A stretch of DNA of 38,014 bases from Cupriavidus gilardii J11 (lineage in GTDB: Bacteria; Pseudomonadota; Gammaproteobacteria; Burkholderiales; Burkholderiaceae): positions 77,401-115,414 of the forward strand of contig NZ_VLJN01000002.1 in the NCBI RefSeq assembly GCF_007829435.1, written 5' to 3'. Below, piece after piece: positions 1 to 8,417 of the stretch. The position numbers were made by a program, and so were the translations under genes. A model generated the notes under the pieces. The model searched no databases, was not told the DNA's origin, and worked only from the letters and a program-made list of their open reading frames with translations. How positions within the stretch are numbered: the stretch's first letter is position 1; every line of letters starts with the position of its first letter.

Positions 1-1334
1 CCGAAGCGGTAATAGGCTCCGGCCAGCGCCAGCGAAATCACCGAGCCGAGCGGGAAACTCCACCAGATCGCATCCGCACCGTACCGGTCGCCGAGCGCCC
101 ACGCGAACGGCACGCGCACCAGCCACATCGACACGAACAGCACCAGCAGCGGCACCGTAACCGCGCCCGTGGCGCGGACCGTGCCGAACAGCACGATGGT
201 GAAGCCGAACAGCACGAACGACCACAGCACCACGGCATTGATATGCTGCGCGATCTCGATCGCGCCGCCATCGTCCGGCAGGAACAGGCCAAGCGAATGC
301 CGGTTGAACAGATAGACCATGCCCACCAGCGCGCCGGTCATCAGCACATTGAACACCAGCCCCGTCCGGGTAATCTTGCCGACCCTGTCCCAGCGACGGG
401 CGCCGATATTCTGCGCGACCATCGACGACACGCTGGCGCCCACGGCCAGCGCGGGCATCTGCACATAGGTCCACAACTGCGATGCCACGCCATACGCCGC
501 CGCGGTCTGCGAGCCGTAGCGATTGACCAGGGACATCATCACGATGGCCGACGAGGAAATGACGACCATCTGCAATCCCATCGGTACACCCTTGACGAGC
601 AGCGACTTCAGGATGGCGCCATCCGGCCGCAGGAACCGAAGCTCGCCGCGCCCCAACGCAAGGTAATGGCCGCGACGGTATAGCACCCACAACATCGCCG
701 CCAGCGCCACCAGCTGGGAAATCAGCGTCGCCAGCGCGGAGCCGGCGATATGCAAGGCCGGCAATGGCCCGATGCCGAAAATCAGGATCGGATTCAGCAC
801 CACGTCCAGCACCACCGACAACAGCATGAAATAGAACGGCGTGCGCGAATCCCCCGCGCCACGCAGCGTCATCATCACGAAGTTGTAGAAGTACATCAAC
901 GGCAGCGCCAGAAAGATGATCCGAAGATAGCGGATCGCCAGCGGTGTCGCGTCAGCCGGCGTCCCCATCGCGCCGAGGATGGCCGGCGTGAAAATAAAGC
1001 CTAACACCGCCGCCCCAATGGACAGCAACAGGAAAAACGTCGCGCCGGTTCCCACCACGCGCCTGGCCTCCTGCGTGTCGCCGGCACCCAACGCCTGCCC
1101 CACCATGATGGTGTTGGCCATGCTGATGCCAAACACCACGCCGAGCAGGAAGAACAGCACGATATTCGCGTTGGACGTCGCGGTCAGCGCCGCCTCGCCG
1201 AGAAAGTGCCCCACCCAGATCGAATTGATCGAGGCATTGAGTGATTGCAGGATGTTGCTGCCCAGTACTGGCAGTGAGAACAGCAGAAGCGTGCGGCCGA
1301 TTGGGCCGGTGGTCAGCCTGGCGTCGGGTTTCAT
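1..1334 (-). CDS. MATE family multidrug/cation efflux transporter (3' end cut by window edge)
   Basis: An inner-membrane exporter of the MATE/NorM type, a family that expels drugs or metabolites in exchange for Na+ or H+. The minus-strand frame is open from an ATG at 1334 (protein begins MKPDARLTTGPIGRTLLLFS) to the window edge, about 444 codons. MATE proteins are usually 440-480 residues, so only the C-terminus is missing. The sequence is a series of hydrophobic helices with the internal two-fold layout of the family: an N-half segment reading SLNASINSIWVGHFLGEAA and a later half with SLVNRYGSQTAAAYGVASQL, both typical of the conserved helix 1/7 regions. No strong ribosome site precedes 1334. 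Substrate cannot be told from sequence. No drug-pump regulator lies next to it. Confidence 0.88.
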   Translation of the reverse strand, partial: MKPDARLTTGPIGRTLLLFSLPVLGSNILQSLNASINSIWVGHFLGEAALTATSNANIVLFFLLGVVFGISMANTIMVGQALGAGDTQEARRVVGTGATFFLLLSIGAAVLGFIFTPAILGAMGTPADATPLAIRYLRIIFLALPLMYFYNFVMMTLRGAGDSRTPFYFMLLSVVLDVVLNPILIFGIGPLPALHIAGSALATLISQLVALAAMLWVLYRRGHYLALGRGELRFLRPDGAILKSLLVKGVPMGLQMVVISSSAIVMMSLVNRYGSQTAAAYGVASQLWTYVQMPALAVGASVSSMVAQNIGARRWDRVGKITRTGLVFNVLMTGALVGMVYLFNRHSLGLFLPDDGGAIEIAQHINAVVLWSFVLFGFTIVLFGTVRATGAVTVPLLVLFVSMWLVRVPFAWALGDRYGADAIWWSFPLGSVISLALAGAYYRF

Positions 1335-1661
1335 TGGGTATGTCTGAAGGCCGGTGTGGTGGGCTACCGGAGATGGTAAGGGGGGTGGAGCGCAGGCACA
1401 GTCGGGGTGAGTCCGGACCGAGGAGGATGGTTGGACGGTGGTGACGTGCGATGGGGAATGGTCCGCGCAGTTCGAGCATACGGTGGCGGTGACGGAAGAT
1501 GGGGCCAGGGTTTTGACGTTGGGGCTCCCTCAGCGCGGCGATCCCGGCGGCTCCTCACAACGGTAGGGGCCCGTCGTTAGCGCGCCTGCCTGCCGTTCTG
1601 GCTGGCCCCTCCATTGCAAAACCGCCTCGTCCTCGAAGGCCCCGGCAAGCCGCGCCGGCCC
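1335..1661. other. Intergenic stretch between betT-like and MATE genes
   Basis: About 327 bases with no convincing gene. It lies downstream of the BCCT gene and upstream of the MATE gene, both on the minus strand, so it should hold the MATE promoter and the BCCT transcript end. A 7-bp inverted pair (AGGGGCC near 1565 and GGCCCCT near 1605) has a loop of about 32 bases and is too weak to call a terminator. Short open frames here have low-complexity translations and no family resemblance. Confidence 0.5.
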
Positions 1662-3797
1662 TCAGGACTGGCCGTCGCTGACGGGGTCCGCGTGCCCCGG
1701 CGCGCGATTGAGCAGCAGGGTGCGCCGGTTGGCGCTCAGCGACAGATACCGTTCATACTGGCGCAGGATGTCGGCAATGATTTCCTCGCTTCGCAGGTAC
1801 TGGATGTCGTAACCCTCGCGGCCATCCTCGAAGAACGTGATGGGCTCGAACACATGCGACCGGCGTTCGCTGGTCTCCGCAGCCTCCCGCATCAGGAACG
1901 CAGGCAGCGTGCGGCGTACGGGCCGGACTCCGTAGACGAAATCGCGCAGGCCATCGACAGGAATGGTCAACCGCACGCCGCCGTCGCCCGCCTCGTCGAA
2001 ATGCACGCTGGAATCGACGCCGCGGTGTCGCAGCTCCTTGCTGACCTCGTGCAGCGCGGGCAGCACCACGTCGCGCAGGAACTGGCGCACGTCCTTCTCG
2101 GTTGGTTCATGGACGATCTGCGCCAGCCGCTTGCGCCAGTGCTGACCGCTCCAGAAATTGGTCGCCGGTGCGAAGTCCTGTGAGTAGTGCGCCCGGTCAG
2201 CGACCAGGCCACGCCAGAGCCCATAGCACAGCGCCAGCATGATCAGTGCCACCGGCAACGCCGCGACCAGCGTCATGGCTTGCAAGGCCTTGAGGCCGCC
2301 CGCCACCATCAGCACCGCGGCCGTGGCGCCGAGCACCGCGGCCCAGAACAGCCGCTGCCAGGCCGGAGACTCTTGCGCGCCGCGGGAAGCGATGGTGTCG
2401 ATGACGAAGGCGCCGGAGTCGGCCGAGGTGACGAAGAACACCGCGATCAGCACGATCGTCAGCCAGGACAGCACCGTGGTCAGCGGCATGTAGTCGAAGA
2501 ACCGGAACAGCAGCGCATCGACGTTGGTGGCGGATTCCGCCAGCGTGCCCATCGCGGCATGGGTATCGAGCCAGATCGCGCTGTTGCCGAACACCGTCAT
2601 CCATAGCAGGTTGAACGCGGTGGGCACGAGCAGCACGCCGACAATGAACTGGCGAATGGTGCGGCCCCGGGAAATGCGCGCAATGAACATGCCGACGAAC
2701 GGCGACCACGAAATCCACCACGCCCAGTAAAGGATGGTCCATCCGCCGAACCAGCCCGGGTCTTGCGTGGGCGTGTACGAATAGGTGCGGAACGACAGGC
2801 CGACGAGGTTGGTCAGGTAGTTGCCGATGTTGTCGCTGAGCGCCTCGAACAGGAACTGCGTGGGACCGCTGATGGCAACGAAGGCGAGCAGCAGGAAGGC
2901 CAGTATCAGGTTGGTCTCGCTCAGCCGGCGCACGCCCTTGTCCAGGCCCGACGCGGCCGAGATGCCCGCCAGCGCGATGACCGCCGCGATCAGGCCCACA
3001 CGGAACGCCGACGAGGAAGTGTCCCATCCGGCCACCGTGCCGAGGCCCGCGCCGAGCTGCAGTACGCCATAGCCCAGCGTGGTGGCGATACCGGCGATGG
3101 TGCCCACGAGGCCGAAGGTATCGACCGCGTGGCCGAGCACGCCGTCGATCTTGCCGCGCAGGATCGGATACAGGCCGGACCGCAGCGTCAGCGGAAGGTT
3201 GTAGCGAAAGCCGAAATAGGCCAGCACCAGGCCCATCACGCCATAGATGGCCCACGCATGAAAACCCCAATGGAAGAAGGTCATCAGCATCGCCTCGCGT
3301 GCCGCCGCGGTCGTCCCGCCTTCCGCCAACGGCGGCTTCAGGAAATGCTGCATCGGCTCGCCAACGCCGAAGTACATCAGGCCGATGCCCATGCCTGCGG
3401 CGAACAGCATGGCCGTCCATGACACGAAGCTGAACTCGGGCTTCGCATCGTCGGGCCCGAGCTTGATGTCGCCGAAGCTGCTCGCTGCGATCAGCACCAG
3501 GAATACCAGGAATAGCGTGACCGCCAGCATGTAGAACCAGCTGAAATGCCCGGTCACCCAGGACTGCGCCGAGGAGAACACCGCGCTGGCGCGGTCGGGA
3601 AACAGGGCGCACAACGCAATCAGGGTGCCCACCACCAGCATGGATGGAACCATCACCTTGGGATCGAAGGTGGTGTGGAAGGCCCGGGGAGAAGCTTGCG
3701 CGGCCGGGTCGGCCGGCGGAGCCGACGACGTGCCGGAAGGGGAGGAACTGGATGCAGAACGCGCGGGCTCGGCAGTACTACGTGGGTGGTTTGGCAT
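1662..3797 (-). CDS. betT: BCCT family choline/betaine transporter, BetT-like
   Basis: A 711-residue secondary transporter of the betaine/choline/carnitine family, which imports quaternary ammonium compounds across the inner membrane. It shows the family's glycine motif GMGIGLMYFGVGEP and the signature segment WWISWSPFVGMFIARISRGR, with about twelve hydrophobic helices. After the last helix there is a hydrophilic C-terminal domain of roughly 150 residues (from about HWRKRLAQIVHEPTEKDVRQ), as in high-affinity choline transporter BetT, where that tail takes part in osmotic control. The frame is open to 4028, but I prefer the ATG at 3797 because GAGGA lies 8 bases upstream. The residues before it are not transporter-like. 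An alternative is the ATG at 3812. No betA, betB or betI lies in the window, so the choline assignment is family inference. The N-terminal 50 residues are Ser/Pro/Ala-rich. Confidence 0.9.
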   Translation of the reverse strand: MPNHPRSTAEPARSASSSSPSGTSSAPPADPAAQASPRAFHTTFDPKVMVPSMLVVGTLIALCALFPDRASAVFSSAQSWVTGHFSWFYMLAVTLFLVFLVLIAASSFGDIKLGPDDAKPEFSFVSWTAMLFAAGMGIGLMYFGVGEPMQHFLKPPLAEGGTTAAAREAMLMTFFHWGFHAWAIYGVMGLVLAYFGFRYNLPLTLRSGLYPILRGKIDGVLGHAVDTFGLVGTIAGIATTLGYGVLQLGAGLGTVAGWDTSSSAFRVGLIAAVIALAGISAASGLDKGVRRLSETNLILAFLLLAFVAISGPTQFLFEALSDNIGNYLTNLVGLSFRTYSYTPTQDPGWFGGWTILYWAWWISWSPFVGMFIARISRGRTIRQFIVGVLLVPTAFNLLWMTVFGNSAIWLDTHAAMGTLAESATNVDALLFRFFDYMPLTTVLSWLTIVLIAVFFVTSADSGAFVIDTIASRGAQESPAWQRLFWAAVLGATAAVLMVAGGLKALQAMTLVAALPVALIMLALCYGLWRGLVADRAHYSQDFAPATNFWSGQHWRKRLAQIVHEPTEKDVRQFLRDVVLPALHEVSKELRHRGVDSSVHFDEAGDGGVRLTIPVDGLRDFVYGVRPVRRTLPAFLMREAAETSERRSHVFEPITFFEDGREGYDIQYLRSEEIIADILRQYERYLSLSANRRTLLLNRAPGHADPVSDGQS

Positions 3798-4109
3798 GAT
3801 CGAAATCCTCATGTTGGCCGCCCGGACAGGCCGAGCAAAATTGCTGGCACGGCCCAGGATGTGGACGATGCGTAGCAATAAAGAGGCGTCATTATCCCAC
3901 TGTAGTCGCTTTTGCCGGTTCTTGATGAAGAATTGCGATCGATGTGTGGAAGTGGATAGAAAACAGTTCTCGGCTCCGAAGGCGCTGCACCAGATGCGAT
4001 TCCGCGGGCCATTGCGTGATTTACGCAAGCAATTCCGGCTTTCGTAATCTCCGTGTCATCGGCATCGTTGAAGAATCCACCTTCAACGACACAGCCCGTT
4101 CCATCGCCG
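3798..4109. promoter_or_regulatory. Divergent promoter region between BCCT and 5'-nucleotidase genes
   Basis: About 312 bases separate the two divergent starts, and no gene is convincing inside. It contains two inverted repeats: TTGCGT-5-ACGCAA at 4012-4028, and a perfect 9-bp pair TCGTTGAAG-7-CTTCAACGA at 4065-4089, ending 20 bases before the nucleotidase ATG. Either could be an operator, and the second could also fold as a leader hairpin. A possible but weak -35/-10 pair for the plus strand is TTTACG (4020-4025) and CGTAAT 17 bases later. Confidence 0.4.
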
Positions 4110-5984
4110 ATGACCCGCCATACAACACCCAAGGTAAGACTGTATTCGCTGTTCCTGCTGTCCGCCTTGTTCTCGTTGGCCGGCTGCGGCGGCGATGACA
4201 AGCCGCCCGAGCCAGCGCAAGCCAGACCGCTGTCGCTCACCATCCTGCACATCAACGACCACCACTCGCACCTCGATCCGGAATCGGTCTCGCTCAACCT
4301 GAAGACCGCGGCCGGCGCTCGCGAGGCGATCAACGTGGAATACGGTGGCTTCGCCCGTGTGACCTCGGCCATCCAGTCGCTGAGCGGCGCCTCGACGAAT
4401 GTGCTGAAGATCCACGCGGGCGATGCGATCACCGGCGACCTGTACTTCAACATCAGCAATGGCAAGGCCGATGCCGACATGATGAACACGGTATGTTTCG
4501 ACGCGTTCACGCTCGGCAATCACGAATTCGACAATGCCGATGCTGGCCTGAAGACCTTCGTCGACTACCTGCACGCCGGTAGCTGCAAGACGCCGGTGCT
4601 GAGCGCCAACGTGAAGTTCGCGGCAACGTCCGCGCTGGCCAACGGGCCGGTGAAGGCTTCCACCGTGGTGGAGCGTGATGGGCAGAAGATCGGCGTCATC
4701 GGGTTGACCATCGCCAACAAGACCAGGAACTCGTCGCGCCCGGATGCGGGCACGACGTTCGAGAACGAAGCGGTCGCTGCGCAGGCCGAAATTGACCGGC
4801 TGCGTGCCCAAGGGATCAACAAGATCGTGATCGCCTCGCACGTGGGCTATACCGGCGAACTGGAGCTGGCGAAGCAGCTCAGCGGGGTTGATGTGATCGT
4901 CGGCGGCGACTCGCACACGTTGCTCGGGCCCGCGGCGACCATGCAGCCGTTGGGTCTGACACCTGCCGGCGATTATCCGACGCGCGTCGCTGACAAGGAC
5001 GGCAAGCTGGTCTGCGTGGTGCAGGCATGGCAGTACAGCTACGTGGTCGGCGAGTTGAGGGTGGATTTCGACAGGAGCGGTGACGTCACGGCCTGTCAGG
5101 GCACGCCCCACGTGCTGATTGGCGACACCTTCAAGCGCGGCACCAGCGCCGTGTCGGATGCCGATGCGGCGGCCATCCGTCAGGACATCGCGACAAGCGG
5201 CGTGCTTCGCGTGACGGCGCCCGACACCGCGGCCACCGCCACGCTGGCCAGCTACAAGGCGGAGAAGGACGCGCTGGGCCAGAAGGTGGTGGCGTCCGCG
5301 CCGGTCAACCTGTGTCTGCGCCGCGTGCCGGGCACCAAGCGCGACGCGACGCGTTCCTCGCTGGGCAACGTCTGCAATCTGGACCCGGATGTAATCGCGC
5401 ATGGCGGCGATGTGCAGCAGCTGGTGGCCCAGGCCTTCCTTGAGCGAGGCAAGGCTTTCTTCAATGCCGACATCTCGATCCAGAACGGCGGCGGCGTGCG
5501 GGTCGACCTTGCGGCGGGCGATGTGACCGTGGGCAATATCTACAGCGTGCTGCCGTTCAAGAACACGCTGGTGCAGCTCCAGATGACCGGCGCCGAAGTA
5601 AAGGCCGCGCTGGAAGACGCCATCTCCTCGGTCGTGGCCAACAACACGGGCTCCTATCCTTACACCGGCGGCCTGCGCTGGAATGTCGACCTGAACCAGC
5701 CGGCCGGCTCGCGCCTGAGCCAGCTGGAAGTGAAGACCGCCTCCGGTTATGTGCCGCTGGACCCGGCGAAGACCTACAACGTCGTCACCATCAACTTCCT
5801 TGCCGATGGCCAGGACGGCTACACCACGTTAAAAGGCATCACGGGAGCGCGTCGCACGGAGGTGGGGCTCGATTATGCGGAAGCGTTCCTGACCTATGTG
5901 GAGAGCCTGCCGGGGACGACGAAACAGCTGAACAAGCTGCCGGTGGCCGATTACAGTACGCAGGGCTTTATTGACACGCCTTAG
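4110..5984 (+). CDS. 5'-nucleotidase / NadN-like metallophosphatase lipoprotein
   Basis: A 624-residue exported two-domain nucleotidase that would release phosphate and nucleosides from nucleotides (or split NAD, as NadN does) outside the inner membrane. A signal peptide ends in the lipobox LAGC with Cys26, so it should be lipid-anchored. The N-terminal calcineurin-like metallophosphatase domain shows IND50-HH52, GD105, GNHE (136-139) and H244, the dimetal ligands of the family. A GGDSH motif (265-269) stands where many relatives have GGHSQ or GGHSH. The C-terminal 5'-nucleotidase domain has NGGGVR, VLPFKNTLV and DGQDGYTT, the last being a substrate-binding loop of NadN/UshA-type enzymes. The start at 4110 gives a normal signal peptide, and the frame also extends to 4053. 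It is a single-gene unit ending at a hairpin. NAD versus nucleotide preference is undecided. Confidence 0.88.
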   Translation: MTRHTTPKVRLYSLFLLSALFSLAGCGGDDKPPEPAQARPLSLTILHINDHHSHLDPESVSLNLKTAAGAREAINVEYGGFARVTSAIQSLSGASTNVLKIHAGDAITGDLYFNISNGKADADMMNTVCFDAFTLGNHEFDNADAGLKTFVDYLHAGSCKTPVLSANVKFAATSALANGPVKASTVVERDGQKIGVIGLTIANKTRNSSRPDAGTTFENEAVAAQAEIDRLRAQGINKIVIASHVGYTGELELAKQLSGVDVIVGGDSHTLLGPAATMQPLGLTPAGDYPTRVADKDGKLVCVVQAWQYSYVVGELRVDFDRSGDVTACQGTPHVLIGDTFKRGTSAVSDADAAAIRQDIATSGVLRVTAPDTAATATLASYKAEKDALGQKVVASAPVNLCLRRVPGTKRDATRSSLGNVCNLDPDVIAHGGDVQQLVAQAFLERGKAFFNADISIQNGGGVRVDLAAGDVTVGNIYSVLPFKNTLVQLQMTGAEVKAALEDAISSVVANNTGSYPYTGGLRWNVDLNQPAGSRLSQLEVKTASGYVPLDPAKTYNVVTINFLADGQDGYTTLKGITGARRTEVGLDYAEAFLTYVESLPGTTKQLNKLPVADYSTQGFIDTP

Positions 5985-5996
5985 GGTGGGCGGTAT

Positions 5997-6033
5997 CGCA
6001 AGGTGAGCGCTCCGACCGTGCGGTCACCTTGCG
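5997..6033 (+). terminator. Hairpin after the 5'-nucleotidase gene
   Basis: A perfect 10-bp inverted repeat, CGCAAGGTGA (5997-6006) and TCACCTTGCG (6024-6033), with a 17-base loop begins 13 bases after the stop codon. The following sequence is only mildly T-rich (CTCTCCGTTTCTG). Position and symmetry suggest a transcription terminator, but an operator for the downstream LysR gene is also possible. Confidence 0.5.
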
Positions 6034-6183
6034 CTCTCCGTTTCTGCGCATCGGATTCCCACTGCAACGCCCTTGCCGGCCCCGGTGTCGCGCGATGCCG
6101 ACTTCAGGCGGAGCCGCTACACTTGCGCACCGACGTGCCGGTTGCATCATCGGCGCGCCGCACGTTCGCAATGGGAGCAAGGA

Positions 6184-7077
6184 ATGGATCGGCTGGCGGC
6201 AATGGAGACGTTTGTCGGGGTGATCGAGGCGGGGTCGTTCTCCGCGGCCGCGCGGCGGCTGAATCTGGGACAGCCGGCGGTATCCAAGTCGATCGCCCAG
6301 CTGGAGGAGCGGCTGGACACACGGCTGCTGTTGCGTTCGACGCGCGGCTTGACGCCCACCGATGCAGGCCAGCGCTTCTATGAGCACGCCAGGCGCGCCA
6401 TCGAAGAGGCGGACGAGGCCGAGCAGGCCGCGCGCGATTCCTCGGAAGGACTCTCGGGCCGCCTGCGCGTATCGGCGGCGGTTACCTTCGCGCGACTGCA
6501 TATCCTGCCGGCGTTGAAAACGTTCATGGAGCGCCATCCGCAGCTGGAGATCGATTTCGCGCTCGACGACCGCAATATCGATCTGCTGGAGGAGGGCACC
6601 GATGTCGCGCTGCGCATGGGCACGTTGGAAGACTCCTCGATGACGGCGCGGCGCATCGGCCGAAGCCCCCGGCTGGTGGTCGGCACACCGGCATATTTTG
6701 CGAGGGCCGGCGTGCCGCGCACCCCGGCGGACCTGAGCGGTCATCAGGCCATCGTCTATTCGCAGCGCGGGGGCGGGGAGTCGTGGTCGTTCCGGCAGGG
6801 CAGCACCGAGGTCGCGGTGGCTGTATCGGGTCGCATGCGTGTCAGTGCTGCCGAGGGAATCCGTACCGCGGTGCTCGCCGATATGGGCCTCGCGGTCGCG
6901 TCCCGGTGGATGTTCGCGCCGGAGCTGGACGACGGGCGTGTTCAGGCCGTGCTGAACGACTGGACCCTGCCGCCACTGGACCTGTGGGCGGTCTTTCCTT
7001 CCGGAAGACTGGTCACCGCGAGGGCGCGGGCTTTTGTCGCCTTTGTCGAAGAGGTGCTTGGCGCCCCGCCGTCGTGA
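6184..7077 (+). CDS. LysR family transcriptional regulator
   Basis: A 297-residue LysR-type regulator. The N-terminal winged helix-turn-helix (about residues 1-60) contains the usual AGSFSAAARRLNLGQPAVSK and LEERLDTRLLLRSTR segments. The rest is a substrate-binding-like effector domain. The frame extends back to 6073, but the ATG at 6184 matches the family N-terminus (MDRLAAMETFV) and has GGAG about 8 bases upstream. It resembles the large subgroup that acts on divergent or nearby genes, yet both flanking genes are read toward or away from it without an obvious shared control region. Its target is unknown. Typical LysR effectors are small aromatic or organic acids. Confidence 0.9.
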   Translation: MDRLAAMETFVGVIEAGSFSAAARRLNLGQPAVSKSIAQLEERLDTRLLLRSTRGLTPTDAGQRFYEHARRAIEEADEAEQAARDSSEGLSGRLRVSAAVTFARLHILPALKTFMERHPQLEIDFALDDRNIDLLEEGTDVALRMGTLEDSSMTARRIGRSPRLVVGTPAYFARAGVPRTPADLSGHQAIVYSQRGGGESWSFRQGSTEVAVAVSGRMRVSAAEGIRTAVLADMGLAVASRWMFAPELDDGRVQAVLNDWTLPPLDLWAVFPSGRLVTARARAFVAFVEEVLGAPPS

Positions 7078-7119
7078 AGCGGCGGCATGCGCGGCGTTTC
7101 ACCGTGGGCGACGGCGCGA

Positions 7120-7578
7120 TCAGCGTTCGAAGACCAGCAAGGTCGAGGTCGCCGAGGCATACAGCCGTCCGTCGGCTCCGACCAGATCGGCACGCGAGAA
7201 TGCGGCGCGACGGCCGATGGACAGTACCTGTCCTTCCGCACGCAGCAGACCCGAATCGCGCGTGATCGCCTTGTGGTACGACACCTTCAATTCCAGCGTG
7301 GTATAGCCCTGGCCCGCGGCCAGCCGTGAATGAACGGCGCAACCGCAGGCCGAGTCGAGCAAGGTTGCGGCATAGCCGCCATGTACCGTGCCGATGGGGT
7401 TATAGGCGTGTTCGCCGGGAACACCGGCGAAGACCGCGCGCCCCTCGGCCACTTCGACGAAATCGAAGTCCAGTGACACGAGGATGCCCGGCTTCCTGCC
7501 GGATGCCAGCAGTGCCTGCAATTGCGCCAGTCCATTCGGCGCTTCCATGCCTTTGCCTACTTCGTCGATCAGACTCAT
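7120..7578 (-). CDS. PaaI-type hotdog-fold acyl-CoA thioesterase
   Basis: A 152-residue hotdog thioesterase likely to hydrolyse an acyl- or aryl-CoA. It shows the PaaI-family motif NPIGTVHGGYAATLLDSA, with Asn60, Gly63, His66-Gly67-Gly68 and Asp75 in the usual positions, and a C-terminal strand region ending TSTLLVFER. Family members are about 140-160 residues, so it is complete. The ATG at 7578 is chosen over 7602 because AGGAG lies 6 bases before it. It is divergent from the HxlR regulator at 7714, and the 135-base gap carries a promoter and a direct repeat, so HxlR control is plausible. Its acyl substrate is unknown. Confidence 0.87.
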   Translation of the reverse strand: MSLIDEVGKGMEAPNGLAQLQALLASGRKPGILVSLDFDFVEVAEGRAVFAGVPGEHAYNPIGTVHGGYAATLLDSACGCAVHSRLAAGQGYTTLELKVSYHKAITRDSGLLRAEGQVLSIGRRAAFSRADLVGADGRLYASATSTLLVFER

Positions 7579-7632
7579 AGTCGCTCCTGGTTTTTGGGTC
7601 ACCGCCGCCCCGTGACCCCGCGGGCCATGTGA

Positions 7633-7679
7633 CTTGCATGATGGAAGTTACAAATCTACAATGGCTTGCATGATGAAAG
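7633..7679 (+). promoter_or_regulatory. Promoter with two operator-like direct repeats, upstream of hxlR-type gene
   Basis: Two near-identical 15-mers, CTTGCATGATGGAAG (7633-7647) and CTTGCATGATGAAAG (7665-7679), start 32 bases apart, about three helical turns. They bracket a good sigma-70-like promoter: TTGCAT (7634-7639), 17 bases, TACAAT (7657-7662). The first repeat covers the -35 box and the second covers the start-site region, the layout expected for a repressor that blocks transcription. The simplest reading is autoregulation by the HxlR protein encoded at 7714. Control of the divergent thioesterase gene is also possible. Confidence 0.6.
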
Positions 7680-7713
7680 CAACCCGTATTTCCCTGCATC
7701 AAGGAGCCACGTC

Positions 7714-8283
7714 GTGAAGCGCACCGACGTCGGTACCTCATGCTGTCCCGTCGCCCGCAGCCTGGCCCATGTGGGCGAGTGGTGGAGCATCCTGATCCTG
7801 CGCGACGCGACGATTGGCCTGACCCGCTTCGACGAATTCGAGAAGAGCCTGGGCATCGCGCCCAATATGCTGACTCGACGTCTGGCCAGCCTGGTGGAAG
7901 CCGGCTTGCTGGAGCGCGTGCAATACCAGGACCGTCCACCCCGCTACGAGTATTTCCTTACCGAAGCCGGCAAGTCGTTTCGCCCGGTGCTGTTGGCGTT
8001 TGCCGAATGGGGCAGCCGGCATTTCGCACCGGAGGGCCGCAGCGTGCAGTTGGTCGAGCGCGCCACCGGGCGGCCGGTGCGCGTTGGCATGGTGGATCTC
8101 GACACCGGCAAGCCGGTCAACGCGCGCGATTACGTGATGGCGCCGGGCCCCGCGGCCGACGAGCACCTGCGTTACTGCTTTGCGTACGGCGAGGCCAAGC
8201 GCACCGGCAACGATCCGAATCCGAAATTTTCTCCGCCGCTTGCCGGGTCGGCGGAGGACGAAGGCCGCGCCCGACGCGTCTGA
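7714..8283 (+). CDS. HxlR family transcriptional regulator
   Basis: A 189-residue regulator with an HxlR winged helix at residues 10-100 (CCPVARSLAHVGEWW, LGIAPNMLTRRLASLVEAGL, PPRYEYFLTEAGKSFRPV). The family includes redox or electrophile sensors that use the conserved N-terminal cysteine. Here there are two adjacent ones, Cys10 and Cys11. At 189 residues it is longer than the usual 110-150, and the extra C-terminal part (from about residue 105) is of unknown role. The GTG at 7714 is chosen as start because AAGGAG lies 8 bases upstream and the upstream residues do not fit the family. The gene is divergent from the thioesterase and precedes the FabF-like gene by 134 bases. Confidence 0.9.
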   Translation: MKRTDVGTSCCPVARSLAHVGEWWSILILRDATIGLTRFDEFEKSLGIAPNMLTRRLASLVEAGLLERVQYQDRPPRYEYFLTEAGKSFRPVLLAFAEWGSRHFAPEGRSVQLVERATGRPVRVGMVDLDTGKPVNARDYVMAPGPAADEHLRYCFAYGEAKRTGNDPNPKFSPPLAGSAEDEGRARRV

Positions 8284-8417
8284 GCGCCGGCCTGGCACCG
8301 GACCACGGGACGCCGAATCCCACCTTCCGAGTTCGAAGGCGGCGCCGCAAAGGCGCTTCGCCGGGACCATCTCGTCCCGCGTCTCCCGCGACGCTCAACG
8401 ACATAGACAGCAAAAAC

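Noticed and set aside
952-1479. 175-residue minus-strand open frame overlapping the MATE start
   Set aside because: It is in the wrong frame relative to the MATE coding sequence and has histidine/arginine-rich shadow composition.
2197-3612. 471-residue open frame on the minus strand inside the BCCT gene
   Set aside because: Arg/Gly/His-rich translation with no domain. It is an out-of-frame shadow of a clearly conserved transporter in high-GC DNA.
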